Assembly: GCF_004122105.1 (NCBI RefSeq)
Contig: NZ_SBKN01000001.1
Coordinates: 310,001-374,000 of the forward strand
Direction of reading: 5' to 3'
Origin: Flavobacterium stagni
Lineage (GTDB): Bacteria; Bacteroidota; Bacteroidia; Flavobacteriales; Flavobacteriaceae
DNA length: 64,000 bases
A program made the position numbers and the translations under genes. The notes beneath the pieces are model-generated. The model had not been told where the DNA came from. It did no database searches and saw nothing but the letters and a program-made list of their open reading frames with translations. This document shows positions 33,889-43,119 of the stretch, piece after piece; the stretch's first letter is position 1, and each line of letters begins with the position of its first letter.

Positions 33889-34419
33889 ATGAAAAAAGTA
33901 ATTGCACTCGCAGTAGCCTTTGTATTTTCTACCGGACTTTTTGCACAAGAAGCCAAAGAGAAAGTAAAAAAAGCCAAAAAAGAAACCGAGAAAGTTGTCG
34001 CTGAAAAGAAGGAAAAGTCCAAGAAAGAAGGTGAAAAACTGAAAAAAGACGGCACGCCCGACAAACGTTTTAAGAATAACAAATCGGAGGAAAAAAAGCC
34101 TGCGCTTAAAAAAGACGGAACAGTAGACAAACGCTTTAAAGAAAATAAAGCTTCCGCAAAAGGAGACGTAAAATCGGATGCTGGAAAAGCCAAAGCGGAA
34201 GGAAACAAAGCCCGAGCCAAAGCCAAAAAATTATCCGCAGCCGAAGAAAAAGAAGACATCAAAGAATCGGCGTTATCCAAAGCCGCTGAGAAAAAAGTGA
34301 AAGACAAAGCCACGGGCACTTACAAAGGGAGAAAGGTCTATACCGGACCTCGTGGCGGCAAATATTACATCAATAAAAACGGGAATAAAACCTATATTGA
34401 TGGAGAGCAAGAAGAATAA
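33889..34419 (+). CDS. Exported Lys-rich protein with PBCV-type basic adaptor motif
   Basis: 176 residues, with a signal peptide (MKKVIALAVAFVFSTGLFAQ). The mature protein is about one third Lys. Two copies of KKDGTxDKRFKxNK lie at about 49-62 and 74-87. The C-terminus TYKGRKVYTGPRGGKYYINK (about 144-163) continuing NGNKTYID matches the short basic adaptor domain first noted in chlorella virus PBCV-1 proteins. The role is unknown; the charge suggests binding to polyanions such as LPS, DNA or acidic glycan. The strongly biased codons produce a false Ser/Phe-rich frame on the other strand. Confidence 0.8.
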   Translation: MKKVIALAVAFVFSTGLFAQEAKEKVKKAKKETEKVVAEKKEKSKKEGEKLKKDGTPDKRFKNNKSEEKKPALKKDGTVDKRFKENKASAKGDVKSDAGKAKAEGNKARAKAKKLSAAEEKEDIKESALSKAAEKKVKDKATGTYKGRKVYTGPRGGKYYINKNGNKTYIDGEQEE

Positions 34420-34438
34420 AATTAGTCCCTAAAAAATC

Positions 34439-34470
34439 AAAAACCGTTTCTGCTGTGATACGGTTTTTTA
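34439..34470 (+). terminator. Terminator of the Lys-rich protein gene
   Basis: The stem AAAAACCGT (34439-34447) / ACGGTTTTT (34460-34468), 12-base loop, is followed by more T. Confidence 0.8.
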
Positions 34471-34747
34471 TTTACAATTTCACAACATTCAGCGCCTTGA
34501 AAAATCCTACGAAAATTATTTACGCCTTTTCCGAAAACCCTTGATTTTTCAGCCTTTTAGCAAAAAATGCACTTCTATATCCTTGTTTTTCAACAGGTTA
34601 CAAAATTGTTAAAATTAGGAATTTTCGTACACGTTGTTAAAAACTAAAGCCGATTGTGGATAAGTTTGACTTTCATTTTTGACGGTATTTAATCAAATTT
34701 GTAACAGTCAGAACAACGTTAACGAAATCATAAAAAATAACACACTT
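34471..34747 (+). promoter_or_regulatory. nrdB upstream region with a DnaA box
   Basis: AT-rich and gene-free. It holds a perfect DnaA box (TGTGGATAA at 34655-34663, i.e. TTATCCACA on the minus strand) and a direct repeat TTGTTAAAA at 34606-34614 and 34634-34642, 28 bases apart. No clear NrdR-box pair and no textbook TAnnTTTG box were recognised. Confidence 0.6.
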
Positions 34748-35725
34748 ATGTCATTTGTAGAACCCATTCTTCAGGATAATAAAGACCGATTTGTAATCTT
34801 CCCAATCAAACACCATGATATTTGGGAATGGTATAAAAAACAAGAGGCTTGTATTTGGACTGCAGAAGAAATCGATTTACACCAAGATTTAAACGATTGG
34901 AATAATAAATTAACCGACGATGAGCGTTACTTTATTAAACACATCTTGGCGTTTTTCGCAGCATCTGACGGAATTGTAAACGAAAACTTGGCCGAAAACT
35001 TCGTGAGTGAAGTTCAATATCCAGAGGCAAAGTTTTTCTATGGTTTCCAATTAATGATGGAAAACATCCACAGTGAAACCTATTCGTTATTGATCGATAC
35101 GTATGTAAAAGACGAAACTGAGAAAAACGAATTGTTTCATGCTATCGAAGTATTTCCAGCGATTAAAGAAAAAGCAGATTGGGCGTTGAAATGGGTGCAA
35201 TCGCCTAACTTCAGCGAGCGACTAATTGCTTTTGCTGCTGTGGAAGGGATCTTTTTCTCAGGATCATTTTGCTCTATCTACTGGTTGAAAAAACGCGGTT
35301 TAATGCCGGGACTAACCTTCTCCAACGAATTAATTTCGCGTGACGAAGGAATGCACTGTGATTTTGCCGTTCACCTACACAACCACCATTTGGTGCATAA
35401 AGTTTCGAAAGAACGTATCACCGAAATATTAACCAATGCTTTGGACATTGAACGCAAATTCATCACCGAATCGCTTCCAGTAAGTTTGATTGGTATGAAT
35501 TCCAAATTGATGACACAGTACCTTGAATTCGTAACCGACCGATTGTTGGTGGAATTAGGGTGTAACAAAGTGTTCAATGTGACCAATCCTTTTGATTTTA
35601 TGGACATGATTTCGTTGCAAGGAAAAACTAACTTCTTCGAAAAACGCGTTTCTGAATACCAAAAGGCCGGAGTCATGAACAACGACTCTAACGCACAGAA
35701 AATCAGCTTCGACGCCGATTTTTAA
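34748..35725 (+). CDS. nrdB: Ribonucleotide reductase class Ia small subunit (NrdB)
   Basis: 325 residues from the ATG at 34748; the frame is open to 34679 with a non-ATG start but the extension is not family-like. It houses the diiron-tyrosyl radical cofactor. D43 lies in AEEIDLHQD, and E105, H108 and radical Tyr112 in [16 protein letters not shown]. Further ligands lie in [14 protein letters not shown] and [15 protein letters not shown]. The motifs match eukaryotic R2 ([16 protein letters not shown]) far better than E. coli NrdB. It precedes nrdA by 141 bases and probably shares its transcript. Confidence 0.97.
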   Translation: MSFVEPILQDNKDRFVIFPIKHHDIWEWYKKQEACIWTAEEIDLHQDLNDWNNKLTDDERYFIKHILAFFAASDGIVNENLAENFVSEVQYPEAKFFYGFQLMMENIHSETYSLLIDTYVKDETEKNELFHAIEVFPAIKEKADWALKWVQSPNFSERLIAFAAVEGIFFSGSFCSIYWLKKRGLMPGLTFSNELISRDEGMHCDFAVHLHNHHLVHKVSKERITEILTNALDIERKFITESLPVSLIGMNSKLMTQYLEFVTDRLLVELGCNKVFNVTNPFDFMDMISLQGKTNFFEKRVSEYQKAGVMNNDSNAQKISFDADF

Positions 35726-35866
35726 TTCGATCAAAATCATTCAAAATACAGCTCCGGGAGGAGTTCACATCCGATTCGGAAAAGGGGATTTATTGCCTTT
35801 TCCCATCAAAAATCAATTCGAGTTAGAGAAGGGATTGTCTAGCTCATAACCTAAAACCAAACAAAT

Positions 35867-38293
35867 ATGTACGTAGTAAAAAGAGACGGCCACAGAGAGC
35901 CCGTAATGTTTGACAAGATTACCGACCGTATCAAAAAATTGTGTTACGGATTAAACGAAATGGTAGACGCTGTAAAAGTGGCTATGCGTGTAATTGAAGG
36001 CTTATATGACGGAGTAACTACCTCTGAATTGGACAACCTTGCTGCAGAAACCGCTGCCGCCATGACCGTAACCCATCCGGATTATGCTTTATTGGCTGCG
36101 CGTATTGCGATTTCGAATTTACACAAGAACACGAAAAAATCGTTCTCCGAAACCATGAACGACATGTTCCACTATGTAAATCCGAGAACCAACCAAGAAG
36201 CACCTTTACTTTCTGATGAAGTGCACCAAGTAATCATGGAAAATGCAGAGTTCTTAGACTCTCACGTGATTTACAACCGTGACTTCAACTACGACTATTT
36301 CGGTTTTAAAACCTTAGAACGCTCGTACCTTCTCAAAATAAATGGTAAAATCGTAGAACGTCCGCAACACATGTTGATGCGTGTCGCTGTGGGTATTCAC
36401 TTAAACGACTTGCAGTCGGTGATTGAAACTTACGATTTGATGTCGAAAAAATTCTTTACCCACGCCACACCTACCCTTTTCAACGCAGGTACACCAAAAC
36501 CACAAATGTCATCGTGTTTCTTGTTAACAATGAAAGACGATAGTATCGATGGTATTTACGACACGTTAAAACAAACGGCGAAAATCTCGCAATCTGCTGG
36601 AGGTATCGGTTTATCTATTCACAATGTACGCGCGACAGGTTCGTACATCCGCGGAACAAACGGAACTTCGAATGGTATTGTACCGATGTTGCGTGTATTC
36701 AACGACACGGCACGTTATGTAGACCAAGGTGGTGGAAAACGCAAAGGAAGTTTTGCTATTTATATCGAACCTTGGCATGCGGATATCTTCGAATTCTTGG
36801 ATTTGAAAAAGAATACCGGTAAAGAAGAAATGCGTGCGCGTGACTTGTTCTTTGCGATGTGGATTTCCGATTTGTTCATGCAACGTGTAGAAAACGACGC
36901 GGAATGGACTTTAATGTGTCCCAACGAATGTCCTGGATTATATGATACCTACGGAGAGAAATTCGACGAATTATATACTTCGTATGAATTGGCGGGTAAA
37001 GGTCGCAAAACGATCCGTGCGCGTGAATTATGGGAGAAAATCTTAGAATCACAAATCGAAACGGGAACGCCGTACATGTTGTACAAAGATGCTGCTAACC
37101 GTAAATCGAACCAGAAAAACTTAGGAACGATTCGTTCATCCAACTTGTGTACTGAAATCTTGGAATACACTTCGGAAGATGAAATTGCAGTATGTAACTT
37201 GGCTTCGATTTCGTTACCGATGTTTGTGGAAGATGGCAAATTCAACCACGAATTGTTGTACAATGTGACCAAACGCGTAACCCGCAACTTGAACAAAGTA
37301 ATTGACCGTAATTATTATCCCGTTCCCGAAGCAGAGAACTCCAATATGCGTCACCGTCCCGTTGGATTGGGTGTGCAAGGATTGGCGGATGCATTCATCA
37401 TGATGCGATTACCGTTCACCAGTGACGAAGCCAAACAATTAAACCAAGACATCTTCGAAACGATTTACTTCGCTGCCGTTACCGCTTCGATGGAAATGGC
37501 CAAAGAAGAAGGTCCGTATTCAACATTTGAAGGTTCGCCCATCTCACAAGGAGAATTCCAATACAACCTTTGGGGCTTACAAGACAGCGATTTATCGGGT
37601 CGTTGGGATTGGACGTCGTTACGCAAAGAAGTAATGGAACACGGAGTGCGCAACTCGTTATTGTTGGCACCAATGCCTACAGCTTCTACGTCACAAATCC
37701 TTGGAAACAATGAAGCATTTGAACCATATACTTCGAATATCTACACGCGTCGTGTGTTGTCAGGTGAATTCATCGTGGTAAACAAACACTTGTTGGAAGA
37801 CTTGGTAAAACGCGGTTTGTGGAACGAAAACTTGAAACAAGAAATCATGCGTCATAACGGTTCGATCCAAAACATCGACATCATCCCGCAAGATTTGAAA
37901 GACTTATACAAAACCGTTTGGGAAATGTCCATGAAAGACATCATTGACATGTCACGTCACCGCGGGTATTTCATTGACCAATCGCAATCGTTGAACTTGT
38001 TCATGCAGGATGCCACTTATGCAAAACTGACTTCGATGCACTTTTATGCATGGAAAAGCGGCTTGAAAACGGGTATGTATTATTTACGTACAAAATCGGC
38101 AGTAGATGCCATCAAGTTCACTTTGAATAACGAGAAAAAAGAAGAACCGACAGCAGCTATTCAACAACCCGAACCCCAAGCGGTAGAAGTGATCGCACCA
38201 GAATCAGGAGAAATGACCGCTGAAGAATTCCGATTGATGGTAGAACGCGCCCGCAACGCTGGTCCAGAGGACTGTGAAATGTGTGGATCGTAA
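35867..38293 (+). CDS. nrdA: Ribonucleotide reductase class Ia large subunit (NrdA), eukaryote-like
   Basis: 808 residues. Reduces ribonucleoside diphosphates to deoxyribonucleotides together with NrdB. The N-terminal ATP cone [20 protein letters not shown] holds the activity site. The core has [20 protein letters not shown], the catalytic cluster NLCTEI and [16 protein letters not shown], and radical-path Tyr in MYYLRT. The C-terminal swinging pair is C803/C806 in CEMCGS. Nearly every motif matches human RRM1, including the terminal C-x-MCGS, and the length (792 in human) is similar. It ends at a terminator with an imperfect 11-base stem. Confidence 0.98.
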   Translation: MYVVKRDGHREPVMFDKITDRIKKLCYGLNEMVDAVKVAMRVIEGLYDGVTTSELDNLAAETAAAMTVTHPDYALLAARIAISNLHKNTKKSFSETMNDMFHYVNPRTNQEAPLLSDEVHQVIMENAEFLDSHVIYNRDFNYDYFGFKTLERSYLLKINGKIVERPQHMLMRVAVGIHLNDLQSVIETYDLMSKKFFTHATPTLFNAGTPKPQMSSCFLLTMKDDSIDGIYDTLKQTAKISQSAGGIGLSIHNVRATGSYIRGTNGTSNGIVPMLRVFNDTARYVDQGGGKRKGSFAIYIEPWHADIFEFLDLKKNTGKEEMRARDLFFAMWISDLFMQRVENDAEWTLMCPNECPGLYDTYGEKFDELYTSYELAGKGRKTIRARELWEKILESQIETGTPYMLYKDAANRKSNQKNLGTIRSSNLCTEILEYTSEDEIAVCNLASISLPMFVEDGKFNHELLYNVTKRVTRNLNKVIDRNYYPVPEAENSNMRHRPVGLGVQGLADAFIMMRLPFTSDEAKQLNQDIFETIYFAAVTASMEMAKEEGPYSTFEGSPISQGEFQYNLWGLQDSDLSGRWDWTSLRKEVMEHGVRNSLLLAPMPTASTSQILGNNEAFEPYTSNIYTRRVLSGEFIVVNKHLLEDLVKRGLWNENLKQEIMRHNGSIQNIDIIPQDLKDLYKTVWEMSMKDIIDMSRHRGYFIDQSQSLNLFMQDATYAKLTSMHFYAWKSGLKTGMYYLRTKSAVDAIKFTLNNEKKEEPTAAIQQPEPQAVEVIAPESGEMTAEEFRLMVERARNAGPEDCEMCGS

Positions 38294-38296
38294 TCC

Positions 38297-38328
38297 AATT
38301 TAGAATTTAGAATTCAAAATTTAGAATT
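38297..38328. repeat. Short AT-rich direct repeats after nrdA
   Basis: TTTAGAATT occurs three times (38299-38307, 38306-38314, 38320-38328) between the nrdA stop and its terminator. Confidence 0.6.
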
Positions 38329-38333
38329 ATAAC

Positions 38334-38366
38334 AACAGCTGTCAGTAATGATGGCTGTTCTTTTTT
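38334..38366 (+). terminator. Terminator of nrdA
   Basis: An 11-base stem with two wobble pairs, AACAGCTGTCA (38334-38344) / TGATGGCTGTT (38349-38359), loop gtaa, is followed by C and six T. Confidence 0.8.
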
Positions 38367-38375
38367 ACCAAAAGT

Positions 38376-38828
38376 ATGTTACACTTACTCCGCACCCATT
38401 CCGAGCATCCCGATTTTGAATTGTTGGTTAAACCACTCAATACCTATCTCGCTATTTTAGACGGTGAAGACCATGCCTTTTATGCACAGTTTAATCAGTC
38501 GGCTTTATTGAAAAATACACTGGTTGCCTATTGGAACGAGCAACCTGTGGGTATAGGCGCGTACAAAGCTTATGATGAAACTACAGCCGAAATCAAACGC
38601 ATGTATGTGGATCCTGAATTTCGCGGCAAAGGCATTGCCAAAGCGATTTTACAAGAATTAGAACGTTGGGCATGGGAAGACGGATTTACATCTGCTATTT
38701 TAGAAACGGGTCACCAACAAATAGAAGCGATTCAGTTGTACCATAAAACGGGCTATGAACGTATAGAAAATTACGGGCAATATGCGGGCGTTGCCAACAG
38801 TTTATGTTTTCAAAAGTCATTAAAATAA
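38376..38828 (+). CDS. GNAT family N-acetyltransferase
   Basis: 150 residues, single GNAT domain. The acetyl-CoA loop is MYVDPEFRGKGIAKAILQEL (about 89-108). AILETGHQQIEAIQLYHKTGYERIENYG is the usual final strand-helix. The substrate cannot be told. It begins ten bases after the nrdA terminator and stops 25 bases before dgt, so it is likely transcribed with dgt rather than with nrdA. Confidence 0.9.
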   Translation: MLHLLRTHSEHPDFELLVKPLNTYLAILDGEDHAFYAQFNQSALLKNTLVAYWNEQPVGIGAYKAYDETTAEIKRMYVDPEFRGKGIAKAILQELERWAWEDGFTSAILETGHQQIEAIQLYHKTGYERIENYGQYAGVANSLCFQKSLK

Positions 38829-38853
38829 GTACATTTGTAAAAAGCACTACCAC

Positions 38854-40188
38854 ATGATGACATGGGAACAATTACTCTCCTTGAAACGTCAAGGCGACAC
38901 CGGAAAACGCTTACGCATCGAGCAAGACGACACCCGTTTGGGATTTGAAGTCGATTACGACCGTATTATTTTCTCGGCGCCTTTTCGCAGTTTGCAAGAC
39001 AAAACCCAAGTGATTCCGCTGTCCAAAACCGATTTTGTGCATACGCGCTTAACGCACAGTTTGGAAGTTTCCGTGGTAGGCCGGTCGATTGGTCGATTGG
39101 TCGGAAAAAAAATCATTGAAAAATACCCGCATTTGAAGGAAATTCACGGCTATCAACCCAATGATTTTGGAGCAATTGTGGCAGCCGCTTCGTTGGCACA
39201 CGACATCGGGAATCCACCGTTTGGTCATTCGGGTGAAAAAGCCATAGGCGAATATTTTTCACGCGGCAACGGACAACAATTTAAAGAGCAATTGAGTCCG
39301 AAACAGTGGCAAGACTTGGTTGATTTTGAAGGCAATGCAAACGGATTTTCGGTATTGACGAGTTCGCGCCCCGGCATTGAAGGCAGTTTACGTTTGTCTT
39401 ATGCAACCTTGGGTGCTTTTATGAAATACCCGAAAGAAAGTTTGCCTAAAAAACCTTCAACCAATATTTCCGATAAAAAATTTGGTTTCTTCCAAACCGA
39501 CAAAGCCTTTTTCCAAGAAGTGGCTGAAGAATTGGGATTGATCAAAATCAACACGGGTGACGATTTGCGTTATTTACGTCATCCCCTCGCCTTTTTAGTT
39601 GAAGCCGCTGACGATATTTGTTACACCATCATTGACTTTGAAGACGGCATCAATTTGGGATTAGTTTCAGAAGATTTTGCCTTAGAATATTTAATCAAAT
39701 TGGTCAAAGACACCATAGACGCCAATAAATACCAAGCCTTAACTACCAAAGAAGATCGCATCAGTTATTTACGTGCTTTGGCGATTGGCAACCTCATCAA
39801 TGATGCGGTAAAAGTGTTTTTAGAAAATGAAGAAGCCATTTTAAAAGGTGAATTCCATCATGCCTTAACCGACAAAAGCAAATACAAAGCCCAAATGAAT
39901 GACATCATTAAATTGAGTGTCAAAAATATTTATCAGAGTCGGGAAGTAATTGAAAAAGAATTGAAAGGCTACCAAATTATCAATTCCCTTTTGGATAAAT
40001 TCATTACGGCATACAATAATCAATTTGAAGGAAAAACCTCCAATTACGATCAATTACTGTTAAAAGTATTACCTGAAAAACATCGATTGGAAAAAGAAAC
40101 GTTATACGAGCGTTTGATGCACATCTGCCATTTTGTTTCCTTACTTACCGATGGCAATGCATTATTGTATAACGAAATGTTGGGTTAA
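38854..40188 (+). CDS. dgt: Deoxyguanosinetriphosphate triphosphohydrolase
   Basis: 444 residues. An HD-domain enzyme that splits dGTP (and in some relatives other dNTPs) to the nucleoside and triphosphate. Metal-binding residues are in THTRLTHSLEV-type text (VHTRLTHSLEVS) and the HD pair in AASLAHDIGNPPFGHSGEKAI. The later block PLAFLVEAADDICYTIIDFEDGINLGL supplies another Asp. Either of two adjacent ATG codons could start it. Next to nrdBA, it would counterbalance dNTP synthesis. Confidence 0.94.
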   Translation: MMTWEQLLSLKRQGDTGKRLRIEQDDTRLGFEVDYDRIIFSAPFRSLQDKTQVIPLSKTDFVHTRLTHSLEVSVVGRSIGRLVGKKIIEKYPHLKEIHGYQPNDFGAIVAAASLAHDIGNPPFGHSGEKAIGEYFSRGNGQQFKEQLSPKQWQDLVDFEGNANGFSVLTSSRPGIEGSLRLSYATLGAFMKYPKESLPKKPSTNISDKKFGFFQTDKAFFQEVAEELGLIKINTGDDLRYLRHPLAFLVEAADDICYTIIDFEDGINLGLVSEDFALEYLIKLVKDTIDANKYQALTTKEDRISYLRALAIGNLINDAVKVFLENEEAILKGEFHHALTDKSKYKAQMNDIIKLSVKNIYQSREVIEKELKGYQIINSLLDKFITAYNNQFEGKTSNYDQLLLKVLPEKHRLEKETLYERLMHICHFVSLLTDGNALLYNEMLG

Positions 40189-40224
40189 CAATTCCTAAAT
40201 TTCTGATAGACAACGGGGTGTCGC

Positions 40225-40255
40225 TTGTTTTTATGAAAAGTTAGTGCTAGCTTTG
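40225..40255 (+). promoter_or_regulatory. Promoter of the M36 protease gene
   Basis: TTGTTT at 40225-40230 and TAGCTTTG at 40248-40255, close to the Bacteroidota consensus spacing; the ATG is 19 bases later. Confidence 0.65.
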
Positions 40256-40274
40256 AGGCAATTAACCAAAAACA

Positions 40275-42968
40275 ATGAAACGATTACTCTTTTTAGCATT
40301 CAGCCTTGGGATGAGTGCATTAGCTCAAGATATTCCCAACAAGGCGATTCAAGAAGCTTTGAATACAAAGCAAGCGGAACTCAAATTAACCGCTTCCGAT
40401 GTTACTAATTGGAAGGTTGTGAGCGAAACCTACTCAGAATCGACGGGTATTCACAATTATTTTGTTTGCCAAACCTACAATGGTTTGCCTTTGTTTGATT
40501 CTGTGAATTCTATTTGGGTGAAAGAAGGTAAAGTAATCCAAATTGGCGACCGATTTGTGGTCAATTATTCATCAAAAATTAAAAATTCCTCCAAAAATTT
40601 AAGTGCTGCGGATGCGTTGTCTCAAACCTTTGCGGCCCTTGGTTACCATCAAAGTACCGAACTCATTTCCAAAAAAGAAAATGGGGTGTTCCAACTTAAA
40701 AATGGAAATTTAGCGGATGATCCTGTACGTGCCGAATTAGGCTATGTCGAAAAAGAAGGACAATATATTTTAGTTTGGCGTTTTGAATTTTACAGTCCGG
40801 ATTTCAAAAATCTTTGGCATATTGATACCGATGCCAGTTCGGGAATTATTGTATCCAAACGAGATTTGACGGTTAATTGCAATTTCGATCATCCCCACAC
40901 TACATCTGCTATCGTAGAACAACCTTTCTTTTTTGAAAATTCAGTTCAAAAAGTAGCGGCTCCTTTACAGGTTATGGCCGGCAATTATCGTGTAATTCCC
41001 TTTAATTTTGAAAGTCCGAATCACTCTCCTTTTCAACTCCTAACTGGCATAGAAGACCCAACTGCTTCACCAAAAGCATGGCATGACACCAATGATTTAA
41101 GTGCAAATTTGACCGCAAACAAGTTTACATACACACGTGGAAACAATGTTTGGGCAAGAGCAGACTATACAAATACAAATCCGACCACTGCTTCAACAAC
41201 ATCTACTGCAAACGGGTATGCCCCTGATGGAGGGAGTTCATTAACTTTCGACTTTCCTTATGGGGGAAATTCGGTTCAGGCATCAACTTATATAAATGCG
41301 GCTGTCACTAATCTATTCTATATGAATAATATTTTGCACGATTTATGGCATAAATATGGATTTAATGAACAGGGCGGTAATTTCCAACAAAATAATTATG
41401 GCCGAGGTGGCTCAGGAGCTGATTTTGTTTGGGCCGATGCGCAAGATGGATCAAAATCAACAACACCAACTTACAATAATGCTAATTTCTCGACACCAAC
41501 CGATGGTTCCAAACCACGTATGCAGATGTATTTATGGAAAGTAGCCCCAGTAATTTATCCAATTACCATTCAAAGTCCGGCTTCAATTGCAGGCAACTAT
41601 CGTGCAGTTCAAAATACATTTAGTCCGGGATTTGTTAGTTTACCGCAGGCTCCCAACTCTATTCAAGCTGATTTGGTCTTGTACCAAGACAATACAGGAG
41701 TTTCAAATGAAGGATGCGTTGCGCCAACAAATGGTGCGGCAATGAATGGGAAAATTGTAGTGATACGCCGCGGTAATTGTAATTTCACAGTGAAAGTAAA
41801 AAACGCACAAACGCGTGGTGCATTGGCCGTAATTATTGTTAATAATGTAATTAATCCAGAATATATCACCATGAGTGGTGCCGACAGTACTATTACAATT
41901 CCAGCAATTTCTGTCAATCAACCCGACGGAGATTTGCTAATAAACGAAATGTCATCTGGAACAGTAAATGCCAAACTTCAGTTAAATGCAGCTCCTTTTG
42001 TCAATACAGACGGCGATTTTGATAATGGTATTATTGCTCACGAATACGGACATGGTATCTCCAATCGATTAACTGGCGGACCTAGCTTAAGTAATTGTTT
42101 GACCAATGAAGAACAAATGGGAGAAGGTTGGTCAGATTGGTTTGCATTGATGCTTCAAATGAAACCAGGTGATGAAGGTACAACGCCAAAAGGAATTGGA
42201 ACTTTTGCGGTTAGCCAAGCAACAACAGATGGTGGTATCCGAAATTTCCCTTACACCACCGATATGAGTATCAATCCACAAACTTTTGCTACGGTCAATA
42301 ATAATTATTATGATTCCGATGGCGATGGTATCGTTGATTCACCCGAGTCGCATAATATTGGGGAAGTTTGGTGTACCATGCTTTGGGATTTAACTTGGGC
42401 TTATGTGGCAAAATATGGCTATGATGACAATAAATACACAGGGACAGGCGGAAACAATAAAGTAATGCGATTGATAATAGATGCCCTCAAATTACAACCC
42501 TGTAACCCTACTTTTGTAGAAGCCCGTAATGCGATTATTGCTGCCGATCAAGCTACGACTGGAGGGGCTGATTATTGTATGATTTGGGAAGTTTTTGCAC
42601 GAAGAGGATTAGGCCTTAATGCAAATTCGGGTAACCGTGATGATTCTACCGATCAAGTGGAAGATTTTACTCAACCCATACCAGGTCCAAACTGTACGGC
42701 TTTAGGAACTTCAGCATTTGCCAATACAATTACTTATCATATATTCCCGAATCCCACACAAAATGAAGTGCATTTACAAATTCCAAACTACACTTCTACA
42801 ATTAGTGTTCGGGTTTTGGATATTCATGGTCGCATAGTCTATCAAAACACAAAAGCAACGGATAACAATGATATCCTCATTCCGATGCAATCCTTGGAAA
42901 GCGGTTTGTATATCCTACAAGCAACCGGAGAAAATTTAATGATTACCGAAAAAATTATCAAAAACTAA
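40275..42968 (+). CDS. M36 (fungalysin-type) metalloprotease, T9SS cargo
   Basis: 897 residues. Signal peptide (MKRLLFLAFSLGMSALAQ), then an FTP propeptide (about 25-190), then a catalytic domain interrupted by a PA insert (about 440-560, GCVAPTNGAAMNGKIVVIRRG). Zinc motif GIIAHEYGHGISNRL (H589, E590, H593), with the third ligand in EQMGEGWSDWFALM. The C-terminus from about 820 is a type A sorting domain (IFPNPTQNEVHLQI, LDIHGRIVYQN, GLYILQA, EKIIKN). It is a secreted broad-range protease delivered by the type IX system. Confidence 0.95.
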   Translation: MKRLLFLAFSLGMSALAQDIPNKAIQEALNTKQAELKLTASDVTNWKVVSETYSESTGIHNYFVCQTYNGLPLFDSVNSIWVKEGKVIQIGDRFVVNYSSKIKNSSKNLSAADALSQTFAALGYHQSTELISKKENGVFQLKNGNLADDPVRAELGYVEKEGQYILVWRFEFYSPDFKNLWHIDTDASSGIIVSKRDLTVNCNFDHPHTTSAIVEQPFFFENSVQKVAAPLQVMAGNYRVIPFNFESPNHSPFQLLTGIEDPTASPKAWHDTNDLSANLTANKFTYTRGNNVWARADYTNTNPTTASTTSTANGYAPDGGSSLTFDFPYGGNSVQASTYINAAVTNLFYMNNILHDLWHKYGFNEQGGNFQQNNYGRGGSGADFVWADAQDGSKSTTPTYNNANFSTPTDGSKPRMQMYLWKVAPVIYPITIQSPASIAGNYRAVQNTFSPGFVSLPQAPNSIQADLVLYQDNTGVSNEGCVAPTNGAAMNGKIVVIRRGNCNFTVKVKNAQTRGALAVIIVNNVINPEYITMSGADSTITIPAISVNQPDGDLLINEMSSGTVNAKLQLNAAPFVNTDGDFDNGIIAHEYGHGISNRLTGGPSLSNCLTNEEQMGEGWSDWFALMLQMKPGDEGTTPKGIGTFAVSQATTDGGIRNFPYTTDMSINPQTFATVNNNYYDSDGDGIVDSPESHNIGEVWCTMLWDLTWAYVAKYGYDDNKYTGTGGNNKVMRLIIDALKLQPCNPTFVEARNAIIAADQATTGGADYCMIWEVFARRGLGLNANSGNRDDSTDQVEDFTQPIPGPNCTALGTSAFANTITYHIFPNPTQNEVHLQIPNYTSTISVRVLDIHGRIVYQNTKATDNNDILIPMQSLESGLYILQATGENLMITEKIIKN

Positions 42969-42972
42969 ATTG

Positions 42973-43004
42973 AAAACGGACCTCAAAAGGGTTCGTTTTT
43001 TTTT
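42973..43004 (+). terminator. Terminator of the M36 protease gene
   Basis: AAAACGGACC (42973-42982) pairs, with one wobble, with GGTTCGTTTT (42990-42999), followed by T-tract. Confidence 0.8.
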
Positions 43005-43033
43005 GGAGCATCCTATTTAGATTATCAATCATG

Positions 43034-43114
43034 TACCGTCCGGCTTTCCGCTATAGTCCCTCTTGCATCGGGAGTTGCCGCTTCAACTTGCCTACCGGCA
43101 GGCAGGTCCGGGCT
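43034..43114. repeat. REP-like intergenic repeat, copy D
   Basis: Opens taccgtccggctttccgcta and closes tccgggct. The palindromic core cttgcctaccggcaggcag is shared exactly with copy E over 43086-43106. It lies between the convergent M36 protease and dxs genes. Confidence 0.7.
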
Positions 43115-43119
43115 AGAAT

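Noticed and set aside
33879..34319. Ser/Phe-rich 146-residue frame on the minus strand
   Set aside because: It is the antisense of AAA/GAA/GCC-rich codons of the Lys-rich protein gene.
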